Shown: positions 17,885 to 26,361, numbered from the stretch's first letter. The stretch is DNA of 64,000 nt from Salinactinospora qingdaonensis (GCF_039539445.1 NZ_BAABDD010000001.1:434001-498000), one strand, 5' to 3'. Program-made: numbers and translations. Notes: a model not told the origin generated them from the letters alone.

Positions 17885-18871
17885 CTACTCCTGAGTTCCG
17901 ATGTGGAGCACCAGACGTCTGCCGCTGGCCTTACCGCTCTCGACTAGGCGATGAGCCTGGGCCGCGGCGCTCAGCGGGAGTGTCTCGGTGCTCCGCGGGC
18001 GGAGCCGCCCGGTTGCGAGTAGGCGGTTGATGACGGCCGCGGCCTCGGCGAGGTCAGCGCTCGCAGCGTGGGAGATGACGAATCCGCCTACCTGGCAATC
18101 CTTCATGTACAGCGCCCCCACCGGCAGGACAGGACGGCTCCGGGCCCCGGCGAGCAGGACGATTCTGCCGCGCCGGGCAAGTAGGTCGACGGCCATCTCG
18201 AGATTGTTGACACCGGCGGCATCAAGGTAGAGGGCGGCCCCCTGCGGACACTTCTCGGACAGCTCGTCCCACAGACGAGCGTCACGGTAGTCGAGGGCGT
18301 GGGCCGCGCCCAGCCTACGACAATACTGGGCGTCACGCGCGGCGGCGACGGCGACCACCCGGGCCCCCGCCTGGGCCGCGAGTACGGTTAGCGCGCTGCC
18401 GACGTTGCCGGCGGCGCCGGTGACGACCACCGTTTCTCCGGGAGTGAGCCGACAGTGGACGAACAGGGCCAGATAGGCCGTGGCGGCCGGATGCACCGTG
18501 GCCACTGCCTCCACGGGACCAACCCCCGCCGGCAGATGATAGAGCCGCTCCGCCGGGACCACGGCCCGCTCTGCCGCTGCTCCCTGCCGGCCACCGTGCC
18601 CGAGACTGTTGCACCACACCCGGTCACCGACGGCGAACCCGGACACGCCTGGACCGACTTCGGCAACGGTGCCGACCGCGTCTCGCCCGATGACGAACGG
18701 GAAAGGGGTGGGGGTGCGGAAGAGCCCGGACCGTACGAAGGTGTCCACGTGGTTGACGGTGGTGACTGAAACATCCACCAACACGTCGGTAGGCCCCGGG
18801 CGTGGCGCGGGAAGCTCACCACAGCGGATGGCCTCCGGTGGGCCGAGCTGCTCGATGTAGGCGGCGCGCAT
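17885..18871 (-). CDS. Medium-chain dehydrogenase/reductase, quinone-oxidoreductase type
   Basis: A 328-residue NAD(P)H-dependent oxidoreductase of the zinc-free QOR group. The GroES-like N-terminal half includes VTTVNHVDTFVRSG and FVIGRDAVGTV; the nucleotide-binding motif is VVVTGAAGNVGSAL, and no structural or catalytic zinc cysteines are seen. It is the last gene of the SRPBCC - AMP-ligase - reductase operon and probably performs a tailoring reduction on the activated acid or the final product. The substrate is unknown. It converges on the SARP gene with a 56-bp gap. Confidence 0.85.
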   Translation of the reverse strand: MRAAYIEQLGPPEAIRCGELPAPRPGPTDVLVDVSVTTVNHVDTFVRSGLFRTPTPFPFVIGRDAVGTVAEVGPGVSGFAVGDRVWCNSLGHGGRQGAAAERAVVPAERLYHLPAGVGPVEAVATVHPAATAYLALFVHCRLTPGETVVVTGAAGNVGSALTVLAAQAGARVVAVAAARDAQYCRRLGAAHALDYRDARLWDELSEKCPQGAALYLDAAGVNNLEMAVDLLARRGRIVLLAGARSRPVLPVGALYMKDCQVGGFVISHAASADLAEAAAVINRLLATGRLRPRSTETLPLSAAAQAHRLVESGKASGRRLVLHIGTQE

Positions 18872-18954
18872 GACTGTACTCTCCTGCTCAGGGGACCGGC
18901 GATGGGGATGCGGTACGGGCCCGCCCCCATGGTGGGGGCGGGTGTGGGGAGAGG

Positions 18955-20553
18955 TCAGGATTGGGAACGAAGAGCGTGCCCCGCTGTCCCGTGACCGTTC
19001 TCAGCCAGCACACGAGCGAGTTCGAGCCGCTTGATCTTAGTGGTGGCCGTATGGGGCAGGTCGTCGATCCGCCACTGCACGGGCTCGGCCATGGGGGGGA
19101 GCTCCCGTGTGGCACGCTGCCAGGCGGTGGTGTCCAGCGGCGTGTCGTCGTGGGTGCTTACCACGGGGACCGGGGTACCGTCCGCCCCCCGAACGATGAT
19201 CACCTCGGTGAGCTCGGGAAGGCGGGCCAGCAGCGTGTCCTCAGTGGCCAGGGTGGAACCGAACCCCTCGATCACGTCGACCTCGCGATCGAGCAGGTAA
19301 AGGCGCCCCCACCGGTCTCGATAGCCTACGTCGCCCATACGCCACCAGCCGTCCTCGGTAACTTGCTTGGCGTAGCGCTCGGGCTCCCCTAGGAAGGTGA
19401 TCGCCCGACCGTCGCTACGCACCTCGATATATCCAGGGTTGGACTCCGAGGGCGGGGCGCCGTTGCGGCTGACGACACGCACATCGGTCATCCCCGGGAA
19501 GGGAACACCAACCCGACGCCCATTGGACTCCGGGAGCTGGCTTCGGGTGAAGGAGGAGGCAACGATGGGCCCGGTCTCGCTCTGGCCGTACAACTGGGCG
19601 AACAGCGGCATCTGGCGGTTACTGGCGTGCAGGAGACGGTGCACGGTGCGCGGATGGATGGCGTCGAACGTACTGGAGAAGTACTTCACGTGAGCAAGGG
19701 GGCGGCGGGAGTCCTCGGTGAGCTGCTCCCACTCCATGAACGAGTTGGGGTGAGCCTCGATGATGCCTGGGCGAAACCGGGCGAACAGCTCCGCGACGTT
19801 CTCGGGGTCGGAGTCTCTGAGGACCAAAAGTGGGAAGCCGCGGGACAGGGCGATGGTCATGGCGCTGACGACCCTGGAGTGGACGAAGGACACGTGCATG
19901 GCCACTGTCTCGCGCTTGCGTACGAGGGCGACCGCGGAGGCTTGCGGGCGGTAGCGTGCCATGAGGCTGTAGCCGGTGTGCACCGCCAGCTTCGGCAGGC
20001 CGGTGGTGCCGGAGGTGTGCGTCACCAAGGTTGGGTGGTTGGCCGGCATCGTGATGGGGTCGACGCGCTGGGCTCCGGCGAGGGCGTGCATCGGGAGGGC
20101 GTCGGGGTGGTCTCCGGAGGCCAGCAGCACCTTTTCAGCGATCTGGAAGACCGTGTCCGTGAGTTCGTTGTCAAGCTTGGCCTGGTCGGTCAGGAAGTAC
20201 GCCGGGGTCGCTCGGCGCAGCAGTTCGGTGACCGACTCCCCGTCGAGCTTGGGGGACAGCATCACCGGCACGGCGCCGATGCGGGCCACGGCACAGGCCA
20301 AGAGCGAGATGTCGAAGCCGTCGGACTTGTAGACCACCACGCGCTCTCCCGGGCGCACCTTCGCGGCCCATAGTCGGGAAGCCAGATCGGCTACCAGGTC
20401 GGCCACCTCAGCCGCGGTCAGTCGACGGTTGCGCTCCGGAGCGACATCGAGATCGTGATCGAGGATGACAACGTTCGACGGGTGGCGGGCGGCCACACGG
20501 TCGAAGACCGTTCCCAAGCGAATTCCTTTGTTGCCAAGGCGCTGCAATAGCAT
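18955..20553 (-). CDS. AMP-forming acyl/aryl-CoA ligase (ANL superfamily)
   Basis: A 532-residue adenylating enzyme. The P-loop motif A3 is THTSGTTGLPK, motif A5 is YGQSETGP, motif A7/A8 appears as GDVGYRDRWGRLYLLDRE, and the C-terminal catalytic lysine lies in TTKIKRLEL. It activates a carboxylic acid as acyl-adenylate, then passes it to CoA or another nucleophile. In this setting 3-hydroxyanthranilate or its partner acid is the obvious candidate, as AMP-ligases play this role in benzoxazole clusters; this is inference, because no carrier protein or ketosynthase is present. The ATG follows AAGGGCAGGAAC. Confidence 0.88.
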   Translation of the reverse strand: MLLQRLGNKGIRLGTVFDRVAARHPSNVVILDHDLDVAPERNRRLTAAEVADLVADLASRLWAAKVRPGERVVVYKSDGFDISLLACAVARIGAVPVMLSPKLDGESVTELLRRATPAYFLTDQAKLDNELTDTVFQIAEKVLLASGDHPDALPMHALAGAQRVDPITMPANHPTLVTHTSGTTGLPKLAVHTGYSLMARYRPQASAVALVRKRETVAMHVSFVHSRVVSAMTIALSRGFPLLVLRDSDPENVAELFARFRPGIIEAHPNSFMEWEQLTEDSRRPLAHVKYFSSTFDAIHPRTVHRLLHASNRQMPLFAQLYGQSETGPIVASSFTRSQLPESNGRRVGVPFPGMTDVRVVSRNGAPPSESNPGYIEVRSDGRAITFLGEPERYAKQVTEDGWWRMGDVGYRDRWGRLYLLDREVDVIEGFGSTLATEDTLLARLPELTEVIIVRGADGTPVPVVSTHDDTPLDTTAWQRATRELPPMAEPVQWRIDDLPHTATTKIKRLELARVLAENGHGTAGHALRSQS

Positions 20554-20611
20554 GTTCCTGCCCTTCTCACACTGCTTGAGACGACGGGTGGGGCTCCGGT
20601 GTCAGAAATGG

Positions 20612-21157
20612 TTACGGAAGCTGGGGGCGCGCTGTCCGGTCGTTGACGATCACATCTCTAATGCGGTGGAGCGTGCTTTCGAGATCTTGCTCGATCTTGA
20701 CGTTCCACTCGCGAAAAAAGCGCTGCTTCTGCGCTTCGTCCATCTCGGCCGTGATATTCAGAATTCCTTCGGTGGCCCTGCCCATACGGAAATGGTGGGT
20801 AAGCACGCATCCGCCCTGGGCGGGCTCGAGCTCGAAGGCCCACACGCTGTCCTGCTTTTCCCCTGAATTGGTGCGCATCGCCCAGTGGAAACTACGCCCG
20901 GGATCGGCGACGATCACCTCGGATTCGGTGTGCCACCTACCGCGTACCACCGGCGCCCAGGAGACCACATCCTCCTTGCGCACATTCTCGCCGCGGAAAA
21001 CCGACCCCACCGCTGCGGGTTCGCCCAGAACCCACTCCCCGCCTACGCATTCCGGGCTCCACTCCCCACTGCGAGGAAGGTCGCTCACCACGGAATAGGT
21101 TTCCTCTGCGGTTGCGGGAACGAAGATTTCGGCGCTAGCCAGGAGAAGATGTTGCAT
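20612..21157 (-). CDS. SRPBCC (START/Bet v1-fold) protein, cyclase/aromatase-like
   Basis: A ~181-residue helix-grip protein. The N-terminal strand IFVPATAEETYSVVSDL followed by RSGEWSPECVGGEWVLGEPA is the usual start of the polyketide cyclase/dehydrase SRPBCC family, and the long C-terminal helix (QDLESTLHRIRDVI) closes the cavity. The fold binds hydrophobic ligands and in clusters often guides cyclisation or acts as an oxygenase-free cyclase. It heads the operon with the AMP-ligase, so it may help close a heterocycle formed by 3-hydroxyanthranilate. The frame is open to 21235; ATGs at 21178 and 21157 are both possible and ribosome sites are weak. Confidence 0.75.
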   Translation of the reverse strand: MQHLLLASAEIFVPATAEETYSVVSDLPRSGEWSPECVGGEWVLGEPAAVGSVFRGENVRKEDVVSWAPVVRGRWHTESEVIVADPGRSFHWAMRTNSGEKQDSVWAFELEPAQGGCVLTHHFRMGRATEGILNITAEMDEAQKQRFFREWNVKIEQDLESTLHRIRDVIVNDRTARPQLP

Positions 21158-21406
21158 CTCACTGTGTTTCTCTCCCATAACAAGCAAAGTGCCAGATTCC
21201 CGGTGGCCGATGCGATGCTTTCGTTGCGGCGTCAAATCATCAGCCGGCCTCGCAGCGGTCGCACGCGGTGCTGTCGTGGCGGCGGTGCCCGGTCACCAAG
21301 GGGGCCGATGTACGGTAGGGACTCCTCCGCCTGATCAACCGGTGATCCGAAATATCGGGCCGGCCTGCGCCAGCCGACGGTTCTGCGGTGTCCCATCGGT
21401 TGTCCC

Positions 21407-21911
21407 CCCGTGCTGTCGCGGGAGTGCGCCGCGCCACTGGACCTGCTGCTGCTGGAGCGCCACGACAGCGGGCCGTTGGTGAGCTTCGACGTCAACTACC
21501 GCCCGAAACTGTGGCCGCGCGGGAGTGAGTCCGGGCCCACGGGCGCCAGAACGGTTGCTGGAGTTGGCTCGATCCGCCGACGTGGTACTCGTGGGGCGCG
21601 ACGAGGCCGAGACTCTCTGGGCAACCACGACCGTCGATGAGATCCGCGGGCTCCTGCCTGACGTGGCCCAGTTAGTGGTCAAGGACGCCGAGTTCGGCGC
21701 CACTGGCTTCGAGGCGGATGCGCGCAGCCACGTGGCCTCCCCACAGGTCGAGGTGATCGAACCGGTGGGCGCAGGTGATGCCTTTGCCGCGGGTGATCTG
21801 TCGGGGCTGCTGTCTGGGCGGAGCATGGTGCCACGGTTGTGCTCGGGGCACTTGTGCGCGGCGATGACGCTGCGCTGCACCGGTGACACGGCGCCCGCTT
21901 CCGGTTCCTGA
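21407..21911 (+). pseudogene. PfkB-family carbohydrate kinase, truncated and frameshifted
   Basis: The C-terminal half of a ribokinase/2-keto-3-deoxygluconate-kinase-like protein read in two frames. Frame one gives LLLLERHDSGPLVSFDVNYR ending near 21530; frame two gives LLELARSADVVLVGRDEAE, QLVVKDAEFGATGF and the catalytic PVGAGDAFAAG motif, ending at 21911. The N-terminal half with the first substrate loop is missing, and a shift near 21530-21550 breaks the rest. It marks the right edge of the biosynthetic cluster. Confidence 0.78.
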
Positions 21912-22216
21912 GACAGCCGAGCGGCTCTGGCCGTGCCGGAGGCGAGTTGGGTGGCGGAAGCCTCGGCGGCGCTCGCCTTGAGCTAAGGGCGGTAGCCGCC
22001 TGCGGCAGAGGTGGCGCCGGCCCCGGCAACGGGTGGTGAGAAATCTGGCCGCGGGTGGCGATGACACCCCAGTGAAGCGCGTCGTTTGTCGGTGCTCAAA
22101 AGCCGCGCTGTCGAAAAATCCCCGTCAGCAGCAGCTATAAGTTGCACAATAAGAAACAGCGGAATATCGCCGTAATCCTTTACACACAGACTTTCAATCG
22201 CTATTATTGCCAAGCT
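21912..22216. promoter_or_regulatory. Promoter region of the CBM2-SGNH gene
   Basis: No gene. The right half (22130-22215) is AT-richer and contains TTGCAC at 22142 and other promoter-like hexamers, but I cannot pair a -35 and -10 with confidence. It leads directly into the CelR-type operator. Confidence 0.4.
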
Positions 22217-22217
22217 T

Positions 22218-22231
22218 TGGGAGCGCTCCCA
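22218..22231. promoter_or_regulatory. CelR/CebR-type operator
   Basis: The perfect 14-bp palindrome TGGGAGCGCTCCCA (16 bp if flanking T/A are included, 22217-22232) is identical to the operator bound by the LacI-family cellulase regulator CelR of Thermobifida fusca and related to CebR sites of Streptomyces, which release on cellobiose. It sits 48 bp before the start codon of a secreted carbohydrate-active enzyme, as expected. Confidence 0.9.
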
Positions 22232-22278
22232 ATAGGGCTCTCATCATCCCCCAGCAAATCTTTCGCAAGGAGAGATGG

Positions 22279-23376
22279 ATGCGCGAAAAATCCGGATGGG
22301 CCGCAGCGGGGTTCGGCCGGTTAGCGGCAGTGGCCGTTCTCTCGCTCGGCGCCGGCCTGCTGTATACCCCGGCGGCCTCGGCGGCGGCCCAGTGCGAGGC
22401 CGACTACACGGTGACCAACGATTGGGGCAGCGGCTTTACCGCCCAGGTCACTGTCACCAACGCCGGCGACGCCAGCGGCTCTGACTGGACAGTCACCTGG
22501 ACCTTCCCCGGCGACCAGCAGATCACCAACCCATGGAACGGTTCGGTGACCCAGGACGGCCAGGAGGTGACCGCGACGAGCGCCGGCTGGAACAGCGAGG
22601 TCGCCCCAGGCAGCAGCGCATCGCTGGGGTTCCAGGCGACCTACTCCGGCTCCAACACCGCACCCGCCGATGTCAGTTGCACCTTCGCCAACGGCGGAGA
22701 CGACGGAGGTGACGATGGTGGAGACGACGGAGGCGATGACGGCGGAGACGACGGGGGTGACACCGCCACCCGGATCATGCCGTTGGGCGACTCCATCACC
22801 GGCTCTCCCGGTTGCTGGCGCGCGCTGCTCTGGCAGGAGCTGCAAAACAGTGGCTACACCAACATCGACTTCGTAGGCAGCCTGCCCGAACAGGGCTGTG
22901 GTGTCGCTCACGACGGCGACAACGAGGGCCACGGGGGCGCGCTGGTGACCAACGTCGCCAACCAGGGACAACTGGTGGGCTGGCTCGACCAGACCAATCC
23001 CGACATCGTCATGATGCACTTCGGCACCAACGATGTCTGGAGTGCGGTGGACACGCAGACCATCCTGGATGCCTACAGCACGCTGGTGGCCCAGATGCGG
23101 GCGAATAACCCGAACATGACGATCCTGGTGGCCCAGATCATCCCGATGGACTCCGCGCAGAGCTGCTCGACCTGTGCCCAAGGTGTTCAGGAGCTCAACG
23201 CCGCCATCCCCGACTGGGCAGCCGCCGAGAGCACGACGCAGTCCCCGGTCGTGGTGGTGGACCAGTGGACCGGTTTCGACACTGCCACCGACACCTACGA
23301 CGGGGTGCACCCCAACGACTCCGGTAACGAGAAGATCGCCGAGGACTGGTTCGACGCGCTGGACTCCATCCTCTAG
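22279..23376 (+). CDS. Secreted SGNH/GDSL esterase with N-terminal CBM2 (CE3-like)
   Basis: A 365-residue exported enzyme. A Sec signal peptide (LAAVAVLSLGAGLLYTPAASA) is followed by a family 2 cellulose-binding module (~residues 36-130, with conserved Trp in SDWTVTW, NPWNGSV and SAGWNSEV), an Asp/Gly linker of about 20 residues (DDGG repeats), and an SGNH hydrolase with GDSIT, GTND and the DGVHPND catalytic Asp-His block. It is probably a carbohydrate esterase that deacetylates xylan. The start is ATG 22279, five bases after AAGGAGAG; a longer frame begins at 22207. A CelR operator lies just upstream, so cellobiose induction is expected. Confidence 0.9.
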   Translation: MREKSGWAAAGFGRLAAVAVLSLGAGLLYTPAASAAAQCEADYTVTNDWGSGFTAQVTVTNAGDASGSDWTVTWTFPGDQQITNPWNGSVTQDGQEVTATSAGWNSEVAPGSSASLGFQATYSGSNTAPADVSCTFANGGDDGGDDGGDDGGDDGGDDGGDTATRIMPLGDSITGSPGCWRALLWQELQNSGYTNIDFVGSLPEQGCGVAHDGDNEGHGGALVTNVANQGQLVGWLDQTNPDIVMMHFGTNDVWSAVDTQTILDAYSTLVAQMRANNPNMTILVAQIIPMDSAQSCSTCAQGVQELNAAIPDWAAAESTTQSPVVVVDQWTGFDTATDTYDGVHPNDSGNEKIAEDWFDALDSIL

Positions 23377-23411
23377 CGACACGGCCGGTTCCTCACGGCA
23401 GAGCGGTCATC

Positions 23412-23444
23412 GGCCGGGACGGTACCTCCTGTGCCGTCCCGGCC
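23412..23444. terminator. Terminator hairpin after the CBM2-SGNH gene
   Basis: A perfect 11-bp stem (GGCCGGGACGG / CCGTCCCGGCC) with an 11-base loop, 35 bp past the stop codon. No U-tract, as is common in high-GC actinobacteria. Confidence 0.7.
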
Positions 23445-23876
23445 AAGCGCGCGCCACCAGGACTTTGGGGCGTGCGACGACAACAGCGACCTCCCACCGA
23501 AGCACGGAAGGCGAGCCCCGAACCACACCATCGGCGGCGTGCTCCAAAGGGCGTGTAGCTGGGCGGCGATGTCGGCCAGCGCTCCCCTTTCACCGCCGGC
23601 GCCTCGCACAGCCGGCCCGGCGCTTTGGACTCCGTGCCGGGCACCGTCTGCACCCTGTTTCTCACTCCCACCAGTGAGCCGGGCACTCCCCTGCGGAGCG
23701 GGCAGCTCCATGCTTATGGCTGGAAGCGGGGCCCCTGGGCCGAAATAGCGCTTATTCGCTGGTCAACGGGGATTAGAGAGCCGGTGGAAATTTTTCGGCG
23801 AAAAATCGTTGTCCCCGGCAGGGTCGGTGGCTCTTACAGGTGTACGCGCAACAACCGTCCACACCGAGGAGCACTC
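23445..23876. promoter_or_regulatory. Upstream region of the LPVTG protein gene with a palindrome
   Basis: No gene. At 23790-23806 lies the perfect palindrome ATTTTTCG-G-CGAAAAAT, 70 bp before the start codon of the surface protein, in an otherwise GC-rich context. It could be an operator or a -35/-10 overlapping site; no known regulator is matched. Confidence 0.4.
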
Positions 23877-24695
23877 GTGCGTAAGTTCACCTCCCGCGCC
23901 ATCGCCCTTTCCGCGCTGTGCGCCACTTCCACCCTGCTGAGCCCGCTGACCGCTGTGCCGGCCGCTGCCTCCCCCTCCTGGCCCATCGGGGAGGACTTTC
24001 CCGGCCCCGGCGGCCTGGGCGGTAACCCGTCGATCGATATCCCCACGGACGTTCCCAGCGGTCCCGAACCCTCGGGCGAAGACTCGGGCCTCGCGGATGT
24101 TCCCGTCGAGGAACTGCCCATGCCGGACGATCTCGTCGAGGACGGCTGCTGGTTTGAGACTCCCGGCTACTGCCCTCCCGACCCGCCGACGGACTTTCCC
24201 ACCGATCTCCCCACGGACCTGCCTACCGACTTCCCTACCGATTTCCCCACTGACTGGCCTACCTTCTGGCCGTCCGAGGAGCCTTCGGAGGAACCGTCCG
24301 ACGAGCCCTCGGATGAGCCCTCCGACGAGCCTTCAGATGAGCCTTCAGATGAACCCTCCGACGAACCCTCCGACGAGCCTTCAGATAAGCCTTCAGATGA
24401 ACCCTCCGACGAACCCTCCGACGAGCCTTCAGATAAGCCTTCAGATGAACCCTCCGACGAACCCTCCGACGAGCCTTCAGATGAACCCTCCGACGAACCC
24501 ACTCCGGATGACGAGCGCACTCCCGAGGACGGCACCACCACGCCCGACGGTAAAGACGGTCTCCAGGGCCTGCCGGTGACCGGTCCTGGAGCAGCCTTTC
24601 TGTTCGTAGGCGGCGCCGGACTGGTGATCTGCGGCGGGGCCGCCTTCTGGATCTTTCGGCGCCGCGAGGACCACGACGACGCGCTTCTCGACTGA
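23877..24695 (+). CDS. LPVTG-anchored surface protein with EPSD tetrapeptide repeats
   Basis: A 272-residue cell-wall protein. The Sec signal (IALSALCATSTLLSPLTAVPAAA) is followed by a ~80-residue acidic region, a DFPTDLPT-type Pro/Thr/Asp stretch, then about twenty tandem EPSD/KPSD units (nt ~24280-24500), and a complete sorting signal: LPVTG, a hydrophobic helix and RRRED. A sortase would anchor it to peptidoglycan, with the repeats acting as an extended, charged stalk. Two cysteines in CWFETPGYC could form a disulfide. The GTG at 23877 has GAGGAG five bases upstream. No adhesive domain is seen, so ligand and role are unknown. Confidence 0.85.
   Translation: MRKFTSRAIALSALCATSTLLSPLTAVPAAASPSWPIGEDFPGPGGLGGNPSIDIPTDVPSGPEPSGEDSGLADVPVEELPMPDDLVEDGCWFETPGYCPPDPPTDFPTDLPTDLPTDFPTDFPTDWPTFWPSEEPSEEPSDEPSDEPSDEPSDEPSDEPSDEPSDEPSDKPSDEPSDEPSDEPSDKPSDEPSDEPSDEPSDEPSDEPTPDDERTPEDGTTTPDGKDGLQGLPVTGPGAAFLFVGGAGLVICGGAAFWIFRRREDHDDALLD
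24280..24500 (+). repeat. Tandem 12-bp coding repeat (EPSD units)
   Basis: In-frame repeats of the type GAGCCCTCGGAT/GAACCCTCCGAC encode successive Glu-Pro-Ser-Asp units; some units are nearly identical in DNA, and three-unit blocks containing KPSD recur, which indicates recent slippage or unequal crossing-over. Confidence 0.85.
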
Positions 24696-24716
24696 GAAGC
24701 TCACGGGGTGTCACCG

Positions 24717-24743
24717 CCCCTGCCGGCCACGGGCCGACAGGGG
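24717..24743 (+). terminator. Terminator hairpin after the LPVTG gene
   Basis: CCCCTGCCGGCC and GGCCGACAGGGG form a 12-bp stem with one mismatch and a 3-base loop, 22 bp after the stop codon. Confidence 0.65.
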
Positions 24744-24811
24744 ACCGGACCCAAGATGTTGTTACCCAATCGGCACTGACCACTATCCAGTGGCGAGGCT
24801 AGGTTCGGCGT

Positions 24812-26338
24812 ATGCGGGACGCTGAGATCGTGGACGCGATGCTCGCGGGAGAGCCACACGGGTTGGCGGAAGCCTACCGCTACTATGCGGACCGTCTCCA
24901 CGACTACTGCTTGAGACTGCTCGACGACTACGAGGCGGCAGCCGACGCCGTCCACGACACGTTCATCATCGCTGGAGAACGTGTGGGTCGTCTCCGGAAC
25001 CCCGATGCGCTGCGGCCGTGGCTGTACGCAATCGCCCGATCTCAGTGTCACCGGGTGTTGCGCCGCCGCTCTCGCTTCGCCGCCTCGTTAGAGGAAATAC
25101 CGGAGATGACCGACGAATCTCAGGAGACCCCCGAACGCGGCCTCCACCGCGAGGAGGTTCGCACCCTGGTGCGCGCGGCGATGGCCGGGCTCAACCCGCG
25201 CGAACGTGAGGTCATCGACTTGACGCTGCGTCACGAGTTGAGCGGCACCGAACTGGCGGGAGTGCTGGGGGTTCCCGCCAAGCAGGCCAACGCGGTCGCA
25301 GCCACGGCCCGCGCCCAACTAGAGCGTGCGTTGGGAACCCTACTGGTGGCCCGCACCCGCGGTAAGGACTGCCCGGAGTTGCGCACCTTGCTCGCTGACT
25401 GGGATGGCGAGTTCACGCCGCTGTGGCGTAAGCGCATCAACCGGCACCTGAAGTCGTGCCGGCGTTGTGAGGAGCAGCGCGGTGCCCTCCTCACCCCGGC
25501 GTCTCTCCTCAACGCGCTGCCTCTCGTAGCGGCACCGCCGGAACTGTACGAGCAGCTCATGTCCAGCACCAGCGATACGGGGTTGGCCGGCCACAACAGC
25601 GAGTTCGCGGAGAAGGCGGGCACCTACGACCGGGATGGTTTTCCCGTGCAGGCGGGGCTGGGCGGCGGTGGCAGCTACTCGACGATCGCGATGTTCGTGA
25701 CCGTCGGCGGGCTACTGCTCATGCTGATCGGTGGACTGCTCCTCCTGCCGGGGTTGTGGAGGTCCTACGTCGCGCCGTTGGATCCGATAGCGGCGCCTTC
25801 GGTGTCCTCGGCTGGGGAGCCGGCACCGTCCCCGGCGGGAGCTAGCGAATCCTCGACAGTAGCCGGAGCGAGTGCGGCCGAAACCTCAGCCCCTTCCACT
25901 CCCGCTCGGGAGAATACCCCCGGCTCGCCTCCTGGGGGCCAGGTAGCAGCTCCCGAAGAGCCCCCATCGCCCACGAGTGAGGAGCCGCTTGACGACGGCG
26001 TGAGCGGGTCCGTATCGGAATCGGCCACGGTTGAGGCGCCGGTGTCGGTGCTCGGGGCCACGGCTGAAGACGTCTCGCAGGGGTGCGGCGGCCCCTGGAC
26101 CATGAGCGTCTCGGCGCAGACGAGCATGGGCGCGACGTCGGTGGTGGTGAATTGGGAGTCAGCGTCGGCGAGTGGCCAGCAGCCAATGAGTACGGGTGCT
26201 GAGCCCGGAGTGTGGAGCGCCACAGTCGGCGGGCTGCCGTTCGGCGAGTCGGTGAGGTGGTGGGTGAGCGCGTCAGGCCCCGGAGGCACCGACACCGGAA
26301 CCCAGCAGAAGCTGAGCCAACTCCCCTGCGTGTACTGA
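24812..26338 (+). CDS. ECF sigma factor fused to ZAS zinc finger, TM helix and extracellular domain
   Basis: A 508-residue membrane-tethered sigma factor. Residues ~16-85 are sigma region 2 (DAVHDTFIIAGERVGRLRNP), ~120-175 region 4 (LNPREREVIDLTLRHELSG with helix-turn-helix). An H-x3-C-x2-C motif (H212, C216, C219) typical of ZAS anti-sigma factors follows, then one TM helix (~291-315), a ~100-residue Ser/Pro/Ala-rich linker and a C-terminal beta-rich domain ending CVY with a cysteine pair. It resembles actinobacterial ECF groups (52/53-like) that carry their own anti-sigma and outer sensor. Release by proteolysis or conformational change is the expected mechanism. Targets are unknown. Confidence 0.87.
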   Translation: MRDAEIVDAMLAGEPHGLAEAYRYYADRLHDYCLRLLDDYEAAADAVHDTFIIAGERVGRLRNPDALRPWLYAIARSQCHRVLRRRSRFAASLEEIPEMTDESQETPERGLHREEVRTLVRAAMAGLNPREREVIDLTLRHELSGTELAGVLGVPAKQANAVAATARAQLERALGTLLVARTRGKDCPELRTLLADWDGEFTPLWRKRINRHLKSCRRCEEQRGALLTPASLLNALPLVAAPPELYEQLMSSTSDTGLAGHNSEFAEKAGTYDRDGFPVQAGLGGGGSYSTIAMFVTVGGLLLMLIGGLLLLPGLWRSYVAPLDPIAAPSVSSAGEPAPSPAGASESSTVAGASAAETSAPSTPARENTPGSPPGGQVAAPEEPPSPTSEEPLDDGVSGSVSESATVEAPVSVLGATAEDVSQGCGGPWTMSVSAQTSMGATSVVVNWESASASGQQPMSTGAEPGVWSATVGGLPFGESVRWWVSASGPGGTDTGTQQKLSQLPCVY

Positions 26339-26361
26339 CCCTCCAGTCGAGTCACGATGGC

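Noticed and set aside
22321..23382. Long minus-strand frame across the CBM2-SGNH gene
   Set aside because: Antisense of a clear secreted enzyme; no ribosome site or homology.
24280..24500. CRISPR-like array
   Set aside because: The repeats are 12-bp coding units in frame with EPSD and have no spacers.
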